A DNA stretch of 64,000 nucleotides from Chryseobacterium shigense (GCF_900156575.1 NZ_FTNY01000003.1:682001-746000); one strand, 5' to 3'. Counted from the stretch's first letter, positions 43,910 through 52,277 are shown. A program made the numbers and translations. The notes: generated by a model from the letters alone, not told the origin.

Positions 43910-45313
43910 ATGGTCCTCAGCAGAATTTGGTCGGCTTTCATTATCATCGCCATTGCCATTGCCAGTATTAAATACGTTTCGTCAGGCCACTACAAAACCA
44001 TATTTAACGATATGGTGGTAGGAAAAGGCGGTGATACGGTTCAGATCGCTACACAGCCGATGAATGCGCTCACCCCGATTGTCAGGAACAGTCTGATGAA
44101 AAAAAATGATTTTGCAGACAGCAGGATTCATTATACAACAGATTCTTTAAAGCAAAATGTAAAAGTATATCGGGTTCAGGAATCAGACGGTGTGATCGGA
44201 ACGTCCGAAACTGCCGTAAAAATCTGTATCGGCCTTATTGGAATCATGACCCTTTTCATGGGGTTCATGAGTATTGCTGAAAAAGCAGGCGGGATCAACC
44301 TTTTAAGCCGTTTTATCCAACCTTTTTTCTCAAAATTATTTCCTGATATTCCTAAAAACCATCCGGCTTTCGGGCACATGCTGATGAACTTCAGCGCCAA
44401 TCTTCTGGGACTGGACAATGCCGCTACTCCATTTGGTTTAAAAGCGATGGAAAGTCTACAAACGTTAAATCCCAATAAAGACACTGCCAGCAATTCACAG
44501 ATTATGTTTCTGTGTCTTCATGCAGGTGGAATGACCTTGATTCCGGTTTCTATAATTGCCATCCGGGCTTCGATGGGTTCAAAAACGCCGACTGATATTT
44601 TTCTTCCTTGTATGATCGCAACATTTGCAGCCACTTTAGCTGCCATGATTGTTGTTTCTTTATACCAAAAAATAAATTTACTAAAACCTGTTGTTTTGGC
44701 TTATGTAGGAGGAATTTCAGCCATTATTGCCTTATTGGTTTTATATCTGGTTCAGCTGAGTAAAGACGAATTGGATGATTTCAGTAAAGTTTTAAGTAAC
44801 GGCCTGATTCTCTTTATCTTTTTAGCGATCGTTCTTGGTGCGGTTTATAAGAAAATTAATGTCTTTGATGCTTTTATTGAAGGTGCAAAAGAAGGTTTCA
44901 CAACCTGTGTGAAGATTATTCCATATTTGGTTGGAATGTTGATTGCTATTTCTCTGCTAAGAACTTCCGGAGTTTTTGACGTTATTATTGACGGAATGAA
45001 ATGGGTTGCCTATCATGCCAATCTGGATGCAAGATTTGTAGACGGACTTCCTACTGCTTTAATCAAACCATTATCAGGTTCAGGAGCCCGTGGAATGATG
45101 GTGGATACTATGACCACTTTCGGAGCTGACAGTTTCCAGGGAAAATTAGCCGCGGTTCTTCAGGGGAGTTCAGATACGACGTTTTATGTCATTGCGGTTT
45201 ATTTTGGCGCCGTAGCCGTAAAGAATACAAGATATACAGTTGTTGCCATGCTTCTGGCCGATTTAGTAGGGGTTATTACTTCGATTGTACTGGCGTATTT
45301 GTTTTTTGCTTAA
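43910..45313 (+). CDS. nucleoside-recognition membrane protein, SpmA-SpmB fusion type
   Basis: A 467-residue membrane protein with two Gate/nucleoside-recognition domains. The first half (about 1-220) resembles spore maturation protein SpmA (AVKICIGLIGIMTLFMGFMS, NLLGLDNAATPFGLKAM). The second half (about 290-467) resembles SpmB (GAKEGFTTCVKIIPYLVGML, IKPLSGSGARGMMVD, GSSDTTFYVIAVYFG). The fused form is common in Bacteroidota, which do not sporulate; the substrate is unknown. Confidence 0.9.
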   Translation: MVLSRIWSAFIIIAIAIASIKYVSSGHYKTIFNDMVVGKGGDTVQIATQPMNALTPIVRNSLMKKNDFADSRIHYTTDSLKQNVKVYRVQESDGVIGTSETAVKICIGLIGIMTLFMGFMSIAEKAGGINLLSRFIQPFFSKLFPDIPKNHPAFGHMLMNFSANLLGLDNAATPFGLKAMESLQTLNPNKDTASNSQIMFLCLHAGGMTLIPVSIIAIRASMGSKTPTDIFLPCMIATFAATLAAMIVVSLYQKINLLKPVVLAYVGGISAIIALLVLYLVQLSKDELDDFSKVLSNGLILFIFLAIVLGAVYKKINVFDAFIEGAKEGFTTCVKIIPYLVGMLIAISLLRTSGVFDVIIDGMKWVAYHANLDARFVDGLPTALIKPLSGSGARGMMVDTMTTFGADSFQGKLAAVLQGSSDTTFYVIAVYFGAVAVKNTRYTVVAMLLADLVGVITSIVLAYLFFA

Positions 45314-45388
45314 TTTGTTGTCAGTTGTTGGTTACTGGATTTCTTGTTTCCAACCGACTGTATCTATGATTTATTAAAAAAAACACTT

Positions 45389-45754
45389 ATGAGCTACCTA
45401 AAACTTGACATTTATACTATTGCTTTTGACCTGTTTATTGAGACTCATCAGCTTTCATTGAAATTACCAAAATACGAATTATATGAGTTGGGAAGCCAAC
45501 TAAGGAGATCTGCAGATTCTGTAGTGACCAATATTGCTGAGGGTTATGGCAGGAAAATTTATAAAGGAGATTTCATCAGATTTCTGATTTATTCACAGGC
45601 AAGTTGTGACGAAACAGTAAGCCATTTATCCAAAATAATAAGACTTTATCCAGACCTGACCCCAGATTTAAAGGATAAAACAGAACAATATCAACGCTTA
45701 GGAGGAAAAATAAATAATTTTATAAAATACGTCCAGTTAAGCTGGCGAACATAA
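45389..45754 (+). CDS. four-helix-bundle protein (S23 / 23S rRNA IVP family)
   Basis: About 121 residues from ATG 45389 (MSYLKLDIYTIAFDLFIETH); an ATG at 45344 adds 15 residues and runs back toward the left repeat arm. The family signature is clear: YELYELGSQLRRSADSVVTNIAEGYGR and DFIRFLIYSQASCDETVSHL, in four amphipathic helices. Relatives are encoded in 23S rRNA intervening sequences of Leptospira and as free-standing genes in Bacteroidota; function is unknown, and related folds bind nucleic acid in retroelements. It sits inside inverted heptad arms. Confidence 0.88.
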   Translation: MSYLKLDIYTIAFDLFIETHQLSLKLPKYELYELGSQLRRSADSVVTNIAEGYGRKIYKGDFIRFLIYSQASCDETVSHLSKIIRLYPDLTPDLKDKTEQYQRLGGKINNFIKYVQLSWRT

Positions 45755-45764
45755 ACTACAAAAC

Positions 45765-45841
45765 CAGCAACTAGCAACTAGCAACTAGCAACTAGCAACT
45801 AGCAACTAGCAACTAGCAACTAGCAACTAGCAACTAGCAAA
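45765..45841 (+). repeat. tandem heptanucleotide array, 11 units of TAGCAAC
   Basis: Nine exact TAGCAAC copies flanked by CAGCAAC at the start and TAGCAAA at the end, 77 bp. It forms the right arm of locus E and ends 22 bp before the next ATG. Such arrays change copy number by slippage. Confidence 0.9.
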
Positions 45842-45862
45842 GTAAACTAAATAAACTCAATT

Positions 45863-46255
45863 ATGATCACAGATAAAGAATTCACCTTAAGATTAATACG
45901 TCAGTTAAGTCAGGCATTAGAAAAACTGATCTTAGACAAGCCTGAAGAAAGTTTAATGCAGAAAGAATTAGATTTTGAGTCTTTGATGAAAGATATTTTC
46001 AAATTTGATTTTACTACCCTTTCCTCAAAAACAAAAGAAGAAACTATAGAGATCGTTAATGAAAGGCAGGAAAGAGATCACAAAGACTACTATGAAATGC
46101 TGGGCAACTTATTCTACTTTAAAGGCAGAGGAGAAAAAAATAATGAGTTTTTAGACAAAGCAAAAACGTTCTACGAATTGTATCTGCAGACCAGTGGTAT
46201 TTTCGCACTACCGGTGATCAACAGAATTAATGAAATAAAAAAAGCACTTGAATAA
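45863..46255 (+). CDS. hypothetical helical protein
   Basis: A 130-residue, mostly helical cytoplasmic protein (MITDKEFTLRLIRQLSQALE, then a TPR-like stretch YEMLGNLFYFKGRGEKNNEF). I do not recognise a family with certainty. The ATG at 45863 is 22 bp after the TAGCAAC array, so array length could affect its expression. A bidirectional terminator separates it from tonB. Confidence 0.7.
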   Translation: MITDKEFTLRLIRQLSQALEKLILDKPEESLMQKELDFESLMKDIFKFDFTTLSSKTKEETIEIVNERQERDHKDYYEMLGNLFYFKGRGEKNNEFLDKAKTFYELYLQTSGIFALPVINRINEIKKALE

Positions 46256-46262
46256 AGTGCTT
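46242..46262. terminator. bidirectional terminator
   Basis: AAGCACTT/AAGTGCTT stem (8 bp) overlapping the stop of the hypothetical gene, with A-runs and T-runs on the two sides, between convergent genes. Confidence 0.75.
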
Positions 46263-46267
46263 GTATT

Positions 46268-47155
46268 TTAGAATGTAATTTTATAAGTTCCGGTGGAGGA
46301 TGTACTTGCTTTCTCCGCTTTTACATATTTCTTGACCCAGGATACTCCGGTAGAAGAAATACAGGGATCTGATGTGCCTCCTGATCTTCTTGCTGAGACT
46401 ACATTTCCAGCTTTATCCACCGTATAGGAAATCGTGATGGTTCCGCTTGCCGTACAGCTATTGCTGGGCTGTGCACCGCCTCTTCCCATGGTTCCGGGGA
46501 TATACCCTATCAGCTTTCTGTCGATTCCTACTTTACTATCTCCGTTTCCGTCTCCACCTAAAGGATCTCCTGCGTTTCCGATTCCCTCGCCTGTTCCCTG
46601 GCTTCCGGCTTTTGTTCCTCTACCTCTGATCAGATTTCCGATGGCTGCAGTTCCTTTTCCGTCACCGTTGCCTGTTTTAGAGTTGGCTGTTGCCGCACCT
46701 GATTTTTTAGTATTCTTGGAGGCACTTGAACTTGTAGCGACTTTATGATCTGTTTTTTTAGATTCTTCTTTTTTAGGAACGCTTACTTTTGAATTGTTTC
46801 CGGTAATCACCTTTTCTTTAACTTCTGTTTTCTTAGGTTCCGGTGCCGGCTCAGGCTTTATAACCGTTTTCGTTTCGGGAACTGGCGTTTCAGCAGGTTC
46901 AGGAGTGACTTCTTCTGTAGCCGCCGCTAAACTTCCGGGCTGGTCTGCAGGTTCTTCAATGCCCTTTCCGTTTCTGTTGTCGCCGAAATTCACAAGCATT
47001 GTCGTAATCACCTCATCGGGTTGTTTATCCAGCTCCGGCTTTAATTTATAAAGAAAAACAAAAAGCAAAATTCCAGACCAAATAAGGATAGAAAGTACTG
47101 CGCTTTTTATCCTGTCTCTGTTTTGCTCGCTTTTGTTTACTGTGTAACTTTTCAT
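46268..47155 (-). CDS. TonB-family energy transducer
   Basis: A 295-residue inner-membrane protein: one membrane helix at about 17-38 (IKSAVLSILIWSGILLFVFL), a Pro/Glu/Lys-rich periplasmic linker (EPAETPVPETK, KPEPAPEPKK), a Gly-rich stretch (GNAGDPLGGDGNGDS) and a short C-terminal TonB/TolA-like domain (CTASGTITISYTVDKAGNVV). It likely links the ExbB-ExbD motor encoded just upstream to outer-membrane receptors, or acts in a Tol-like role. Third gene of the exbB-exbD-tonB set. Confidence 0.88.
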   Translation of the reverse strand: MKSYTVNKSEQNRDRIKSAVLSILIWSGILLFVFLYKLKPELDKQPDEVITTMLVNFGDNRNGKGIEEPADQPGSLAAATEEVTPEPAETPVPETKTVIKPEPAPEPKKTEVKEKVITGNNSKVSVPKKEESKKTDHKVATSSSASKNTKKSGAATANSKTGNGDGKGTAAIGNLIRGRGTKAGSQGTGEGIGNAGDPLGGDGNGDSKVGIDRKLIGYIPGTMGRGGAQPSNSCTASGTITISYTVDKAGNVVSARRSGGTSDPCISSTGVSWVKKYVKAEKASTSSTGTYKITF

Positions 47156-47188
47156 TTTAAATGATTCTTTCCGGCTCTTTCGGAGGCA

Positions 47189-47587
47189 TTATTTATCTTT
47201 AACTGTTGCAATGGCAATATTAAATTTATTCTTTTCCGCGATTTCCATGGCAAAGACCACATCTTTATGCATGGTATTTTCATCTGCACGAATAGTAAAC
47301 GATGGATTGGCCTGGCCAGTTAATTTACTTACAATCAGTGGTTCCAGCTGTTCTCTGGTCACCGGACTGTCATCTACAAAATAAGACCCATCAGGTTTGA
47401 TGCTCACCGTCAAAGGATTGGGAATATTATCTTCTACCGCACCTGCTTTGGGAAGCTTTACATCAATCGCACTTTGATTGGCGGCTGATGAAGTGATCAT
47501 AAAGAAGATCAGCATCAGCAAGATAACATCGGTCATCGCAGCTAAACTGAATTCGGGATTCGCTTTATTTCTTCTTTGAATTTTCAT
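47189..47587 (-). CDS. exbD: ExbD-family biopolymer transporter
   Basis: A 132-residue single-pass protein of the ExbD/TolR family: cytoplasmic start KIQRRNKANPEFSLAAMTD, membrane helix VILLMLIFFMITSS containing the proton-path aspartate (TDVILLML), and a periplasmic domain with VDVKLPKA-like strands. Partner of ExbB in the proton-driven motor. Lies between exbB and tonB. Confidence 0.9.
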   Translation of the reverse strand: MKIQRRNKANPEFSLAAMTDVILLMLIFFMITSSAANQSAIDVKLPKAGAVEDNIPNPLTVSIKPDGSYFVDDSPVTREQLEPLIVSKLTGQANPSFTIRADENTMHKDVVFAMEIAEKNKFNIAIATVKDK

Positions 47588-47678
47588 CTGTTTACTTTTA
47601 CTTTTTTAATGGTCAGATGGAATTGCTCAATCCCTTAGTATTTGAAAATAGTCTGGTAAGCAATTTCATAAGAAAGAT

Positions 47679-48383
47679 CTATAAAGGTTTGTTGATAAGG
47701 TCTAAGAATTCTCCGGACATATTCTGTGCTTTTAATACAAACCTGTCAATTCTGGTTAATAGGATATTGTAGAAAAAGTTAGCCGGAATTGCTACAGCCA
47801 AACCTACCGCCGTCTGTCCCAACGCCGTATAAATACCTTCAGACAATGTTTTCGGAGAGAATGAGCCTGTTGCATGAGAAAGGTTAAAGAAGGCAATAAT
47901 CATCCCGATAACCGTTCCCAGAAGTCCCAACATCGGGGCGATACTTGGTACTACCGCTAAAAGGTTAAGATTCTTTTCCATATTGGCCACCTCTACCTGA
48001 GCCTGAGATTCCATTGCACTGACAATGTCCGAAACAGGGCGTCCCAACCTTGAAATTCCTTTTTCCAAAATTCTTCCTTCGGGAGAGTTTTGTTTTTTAG
48101 CGTAATCTGCTGCTGATTCTATGTTTCCTTCTCTGATAAAATCTTCAATATTCTCCATGAAATTGGCATCTGTTTTTGAAGTCAGCCTTTTGATAAAGAA
48201 AAAACGTTCAAAAAACAGGTACAGTGAAAACACACCTAAAGCTAGAACGACAAACATCACTATTTTAGCGAAAGCCCCTCCATGAAACATGATTTTCCAA
48301 AATGAAAATTCTAAATCGTCTGTTGCCACTGCAGGAGCAGTAATCTGTGCAAATAAAATCTGAGTAAGTTCCGTTAACAGCAT
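47679..48383 (-). CDS. exbB: MotA/TolQ/ExbB proton channel protein
   Basis: A 234-residue protein with three membrane segments: MFVVLALGVFSLYLFFERF at about 39-57, and the channel pair ending LLAVVPSIAPMLGLLGTVIGM and TAVGLAVAIPANFFYNIL, the ExbB/TolQ signature. First gene of the exbB-exbD-tonB unit that powers TonB-dependent uptake. The upstream 171-bp spacer has a TACATTTG sequence (48413-48420, minus strand) as a possible -7 box. Confidence 0.92.
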   Translation of the reverse strand: MLLTELTQILFAQITAPAVATDDLEFSFWKIMFHGGAFAKIVMFVVLALGVFSLYLFFERFFFIKRLTSKTDANFMENIEDFIREGNIESAADYAKKQNSPEGRILEKGISRLGRPVSDIVSAMESQAQVEVANMEKNLNLLAVVPSIAPMLGLLGTVIGMIIAFFNLSHATGSFSPKTLSEGIYTALGQTAVGLAVAIPANFFYNILLTRIDRFVLKAQNMSGEFLDLINKPL

Positions 48384-48554
48384 TAATGTGAATTTTTATA
48401 AAATTTTAACGACAAATGTAGTGGAATATTATGAATTGCTCTCTTAAAAATTGCTTAAAAACAACTTAAAGTTTGTTATGATTTAGAAGACAGCAAATAT
48501 CTTTCCAAAAGAAATTTTGAAAAGATATTCGATATAAAAAGGATGAGAAAACGA

Positions 48555-49016
48555 CTAGTCTTCGTCTATATTGATAGCATCCTGCTTAAATTCGCATTTT
48601 AAACGGAATGGAATCGGTGTATCTGACCCCGTATAGAAATCATCAATCGTTCCTTTCCAGATGACCTGAAGCTCGCCTTCCTCGTTTGTCTCAAACAGGA
48701 GCTCATTATCATAGATAAAAGCATCCTCGTCATCGAATAAATCAACTTCGGTGTAGGTTTCTTCCTCAGAATCATTAATCTTGATCAATTTTCCTTCGAT
48801 GTCCTTCGAATCGATAGGGAAATCAAAAATTTCAAGTGAAAGCTGCGGAAAGTTGTACTGTAATGAATCATCATCTACATGATCCAAACTGTCATCCGTT
48901 AAAATTTCAACTTCTAAAAAATGCTGTTGATTGCTGTAGACCGCCTTACAATAAGTGTTTCTAATATTGTATTTTAGGGTCTCCTCCGGATGGTAAATTT
49001 TTAAAATCCCTTTCAT
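48555..49016 (-). CDS. hypothetical acidic protein
   Basis: A 153-residue, strongly acidic cytoplasmic protein, mostly beta strand, with clusters such as DDSLDHVDDD and LFDDEDAFIYD. I do not recognise it and see no signal peptide or membrane segment. It stands alone, divergent from the DUF885 gene. Confidence 0.7.
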   Translation of the reverse strand: MKGILKIYHPEETLKYNIRNTYCKAVYSNQQHFLEVEILTDDSLDHVDDDSLQYNFPQLSLEIFDFPIDSKDIEGKLIKINDSEEETYTEVDLFDDEDAFIYDNELLFETNEEGELQVIWKGTIDDFYTGSDTPIPFRLKCEFKQDAINIDED

Positions 49017-49184
49017 TATTTCTTAAAAAAGAGCTGTAATACTATGATTGTTAAATGTTATGGACAAAGATAAAAAATTGATTCAAAGTTGAAAATATTT
49101 TGAAAATTATTTTTTTAAATCATTATGATTGATTATTCCGTATAAGCCAATAATACTTACTTTTGCTGCATAAAGATTCTGAAA

Positions 49185-50981
49185 ATGAAAAACATTTTAT
49201 CAAAAGGTATTTTAGGACTGGGACTGGTCATCTGCCTCACAGCCTGTAAAAAATCTGATTCTCCGCTGACTAAGGTAACGCCCACGAATATGGATTCTAT
49301 TGCCTCCAACTATTATGAGCAGTATCTGAAATTGTATCCACTGGAAGCGACTTCTCAGGGAGATACACGATATAATGACCAGCTTCCCATCAATATTGAT
49401 AAAGATTTTATTTCGGGAGAGGTCGCATTTTACAACTCTGTACAAAAACAGCTGGAAAGCGTTAATTATAAAGACCTTACAGACGATGATAAAGTGGTTT
49501 ATGATGTGCTGGATTATACTTTAAAAGATAAAATTGAAGCGTATGCTTATCATCCTGAATATATCCCTTTTACCCAGTTTGGAGGACTTCCTCTGAATTT
49601 CCCTCTGTATGGAAGCGGAGAAGGAAGGCAGCCTTTTAAAACAGAAAAAGACTACAGCGACTGGCTGAAAAGAATGGAAAAATTCCCGGAATGGATGAAC
49701 GCCGCCACAGAAAATTTCCGTGAAGGAATTAATAACAAGATCGTTCTTCCTAAGAAACTGGTGGTAAAAATGATCCCTCAAATGCGAGCAGAAGAGATCA
49801 CGACCTCCGATATGGACAAAAATATCTTCTACGGACCGATAAAAAATTTCCCTAAAAGCTTTACAAAAGCTCAAAAAGATAAATATTCGGCGCTTTACGC
49901 AGATGCCATTAGCAAAAAGATTATTCCTGCTTATACTAAAATGGGGGTGTTTCTTGAGAAAGAATACTTGCCTAAATCCAGAGACACAGACGGCTACAAT
50001 AGTCTTCCGAATGGAAATGAAATTTACAGATATTATACCAAAAGCTGGACAACAACTAAGAAATCGCCCGAAGAAATCAATAAAATCGGGCAACAGCAAG
50101 TGGCTATGCTTCGGGCAGAAATGGAAAAAGTAAAGCAGCAGGTTGGCTTTTCGGGAACTCTGGAAGAATTTATCAATTTTGTAAAAACAGATCCTAAAGC
50201 GATGCCTTACAAAACGTCTAAGGAGGTTCTGAATGGATTCAACATTATTCTAGCCAAGATTACCCCTAAGCTGAAAACAATGTTCAGCGTAACTCCAAAA
50301 ACTAAATTTGAGATCAGACAGACAGAAAAATTCAGGGAGGCCAGTGCCAGTGCAGAATATATTCAGGGAACACCGGATGGAAAAAGACCGGGAATATTTT
50401 ACATCCCGCTTCCTGATCCTTCAAAGTTTAACGTAACTTCCGGAATGGAATCTCTTTTCCTTCACGAAGCTATTCCGGGACATCATTATCAGGTTTCTCT
50501 TCAACAGGAGAACACAAAGCTCCCTAAATTCATGAGGTTCGGATGGTTCGGAGCTTATGGAGAGGGCTGGGCGCATTATTGTGAGACCTTAGGACCAGAG
50601 TTCGGGCTTTATACAGATCCGTATCAGAAAATGGGGTATTTGAGCGATCAGATGCTGAGAGCGGTAAGGTTGGTTGTGGACACCGGAATTCATACGGGAA
50701 CGATGACCAGAGAGGAAGCGATCCAATATTTCCTGAGCAATATTTCTTATGATGAAGCCGGCGCGACTGCAGAGGTGGAAAGATACATGGCAATGCCGGG
50801 ACAAGCTTTAGGCTACAAAATCGGATCTCTGAGAATCCGTGAACTGAGAGAAAAATATCAGAAAGAGCTTGGCAGTAAGTTTAAGCTGGCCAGCTTCCAT
50901 GATGAGATTCTGAGTCAGGGATGTCTTCCACTTGATGTTTTAAACAGAAAGATGGAACTCTGGGCTAAAAAGCAGCAATAG
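49185..50981 (+). CDS. DUF885-family lipoprotein (putative metallopeptidase)
   Basis: A 598-residue lipoprotein: lipobox LVICLTAC with Cys at about 21, then a long helical body of the DUF885 family. The metal motif is LFLHEAIPGHHYQ (HExxxGHH) near residue 426, with GWAHYCETLG and YDEAGATAEVERYMAMPGQA downstream, matching the M32/M3-like gluzincin architecture. It probably hydrolyses peptides at the cell envelope. TACTTTTG at 49158-49165 is a possible -7 box. A terminator follows. Confidence 0.92.
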   Translation: MKNILSKGILGLGLVICLTACKKSDSPLTKVTPTNMDSIASNYYEQYLKLYPLEATSQGDTRYNDQLPINIDKDFISGEVAFYNSVQKQLESVNYKDLTDDDKVVYDVLDYTLKDKIEAYAYHPEYIPFTQFGGLPLNFPLYGSGEGRQPFKTEKDYSDWLKRMEKFPEWMNAATENFREGINNKIVLPKKLVVKMIPQMRAEEITTSDMDKNIFYGPIKNFPKSFTKAQKDKYSALYADAISKKIIPAYTKMGVFLEKEYLPKSRDTDGYNSLPNGNEIYRYYTKSWTTTKKSPEEINKIGQQQVAMLRAEMEKVKQQVGFSGTLEEFINFVKTDPKAMPYKTSKEVLNGFNIILAKITPKLKTMFSVTPKTKFEIRQTEKFREASASAEYIQGTPDGKRPGIFYIPLPDPSKFNVTSGMESLFLHEAIPGHHYQVSLQQENTKLPKFMRFGWFGAYGEGWAHYCETLGPEFGLYTDPYQKMGYLSDQMLRAVRLVVDTGIHTGTMTREEAIQYFLSNISYDEAGATAEVERYMAMPGQALGYKIGSLRIRELREKYQKELGSKFKLASFHDEILSQGCLPLDVLNRKMELWAKKQQ

Positions 50982-51008
50982 CATTATTTTAAAAGATAAA
51001 AACCGAAG

Positions 51009-51041
51009 ATGGGATCATTAGTTTTAATGTCCCATTTTTTT
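51009..51041 (+). terminator. intrinsic terminator
   Basis: ATGGGA/TCCCAT with inner CATTA/TAATG pairing, followed by a T-run. Confidence 0.8.
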
Positions 51042-51097
51042 ATTTAATTTTGAGTCATCTCCCAAAAGGAAATTCTTATTAATACAAGCAAATTAAA

Positions 51098-51544
51098 ATG
51101 ATTATAGAAAGCCTGAGATCTCTCTACAGCAGAGATTTAAACAAATTAAAAAGCGAAATAGAGTCTTATCAGAATGAAAGTTCTCTTTGGAAAACGGATG
51201 GAAATATTTCCAACTCAGCAGGCAACCTTTGCCTCCATTTGGTGGGAAACCTCAACAATTTTGTAGGCACGGAGCTTGGAAATACCGGCTATATCAGAAA
51301 CAGGGAACTTGAATTTTCATTAAAAGACATTCCCAGATCTGAACTTATTGAAAAGATAGAAGCAACAACAGCCACGGTAGATGATGTTCTTAAAGGACTG
51401 ACACAGGAAGATCTTGAAAAAGAATATCCTCTGGTTGTTTTTGAAAGTAAAATGACCACAGGATATTTCCTGATTCACCTCATCACGCATCTGGATTATC
51501 ATTTGGGGCAGATTAATTATCATAGAAGATTATTGGATATTTGA
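51098..51544 (+). CDS. DinB-like (DUF1572) protein
   Basis: A 148-residue four-helix protein of the DinB superfamily: ISNSAGNLCLHLVGNLNNFV holds the first metal histidine, and GYFLIHLITHLDYHLGQINYH the other two (H...HxxxH). Members bind a divalent metal, and some are thiol-dependent transferases. Function here unknown. Convergent with nth. Confidence 0.85.
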   Translation: MIIESLRSLYSRDLNKLKSEIESYQNESSLWKTDGNISNSAGNLCLHLVGNLNNFVGTELGNTGYIRNRELEFSLKDIPRSELIEKIEATTATVDDVLKGLTQEDLEKEYPLVVFESKMTTGYFLIHLITHLDYHLGQINYHRRLLDI

Positions 51545-51567
51545 TGATCTTCATTACCTACCCCGTC

Positions 51568-51605
51568 TTTTTGCTGCGCAAAAATCCACCCCTTCAGTGA
51601 AGGGG
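51568..51605. terminator. two consecutive hairpins between convergent genes
   Basis: TTTTTGC-TGC-GCAAAAA (51568-51584) and CCCCTTC-AGT-GAAGGGG (51589-51605), each with a 7-bp stem and a 3-base loop. They could end both flanking genes. The GC-rich second hairpin stands out in this AT-rich DNA and may belong to a dispersed repeat. Confidence 0.6.
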
Positions 51606-51623
51606 AATTAATGCACAATAAAA

Positions 51624-52244
51624 CTATTTTTCAAACATCATTTTTGTAAGAAAGTCTTTCTCTCCTTTTCCTCTAGCTGGCGAATACTCTCTTCCATAGA
51701 AAATGATCTGCAAATGAAGCTTGTTCCAAACTTCTTCAGGAAATATTGCCTTAGCATCTTTTTCTGTTTCTACAACGTTTTTCCCTGAAGTAAGTTTCCA
51801 TTGCGTCATCAGTCTGTGAATATGTGTATCGACCGGAAAGGCAGGAAATCCGAAGGCCTGACTCATCACAACGGAAGCCGTCTTATGGCCTACTCCCGGA
51901 AGTGCTTCCAGTTCTTCGTAGGTCTGAGGAACGATACCCTCATGTCTTTCCAGTAAAAGCTCAGCCATTCTTTTAAGGTTTTTAGCTTTTGTATTAGACA
52001 AACCTATCTCTTTGATGAGTTCTTTAATTTCAAACTCTTCCAGTCTGGCCATCCTTTGCGGGGTTCCGGCCACCTCAAAAAGATAAGGAGTGACCTGATT
52101 CACTTTTTTGTCGGTCGTCTGTGCAGAAAGGGCTACTGCAACCATTAAGGTGTAAGGGTCCGAATGATCTAAGGGAATGGGTACGGTAGGATATAATTTT
52201 TCCAATTCTTTCTGAACGAGTTCAGCTCTTTGCTTTTTTGTCAT
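51624..52244 (-). CDS. nth: endonuclease III without the 4Fe-4S cluster cysteines
   Basis: A 206-residue HhH-GPD DNA glycosylase/AP lyase. The helix-hairpin-helix LEALPGVGHKTASVV carries catalytic Lys121, and FPVDTHIHR catalytic Asp139. The usual C-terminal C-X6-C-X2-C-X5-C is missing: the end reads GREYSPARGKGEKDFL and the protein has no cysteine at all. Folding must therefore not need the cluster. The ATG is 33 bp from the divergent peroxiredoxin gene. Confidence 0.93.
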   Translation of the reverse strand: MTKKQRAELVQKELEKLYPTVPIPLDHSDPYTLMVAVALSAQTTDKKVNQVTPYLFEVAGTPQRMARLEEFEIKELIKEIGLSNTKAKNLKRMAELLLERHEGIVPQTYEELEALPGVGHKTASVVMSQAFGFPAFPVDTHIHRLMTQWKLTSGKNVVETEKDAKAIFPEEVWNKLHLQIIFYGREYSPARGKGEKDFLTKMMFEK

Positions 52245-52277
52245 TTAACCGTTAAATTTGAACAAAATTAAATCATT

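Larger units (their letters stand above)
45317..45841. mobile_element. candidate heptad-repeat-bounded unit carrying a four-helix-bundle gene (locus E)
   Basis: The unit is about 525 bp. The left arm 45317-45338 reads GTTGTCA, GTTGTTG, GTTACTG, then G. The right arm is 11 tandem heptads at 45765-45841, CAGCAAC then nine TAGCAAC and a final TAGCAAA. Reverse-complemented, the right arm reads GTTGCTA...GTTGCTGG and matches the left arm. Between them lies only the four-helix-bundle gene. Terminal inverted repeats around a single gene suggest a mobile or formerly mobile unit. No target duplication is obvious, so mobility is inference. Confidence 0.45.

Noticed and set aside
45765..45841. Possible CRISPR array
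   Set aside because: The repeat unit is 7 bp in direct tandem without spacers and no cas genes are present.
49521..50099. 192-codon open frame antisense to the DUF885 gene
   Set aside because: It is rich in Phe, His and Cys as expected for reversed coding sequence, with no domain.
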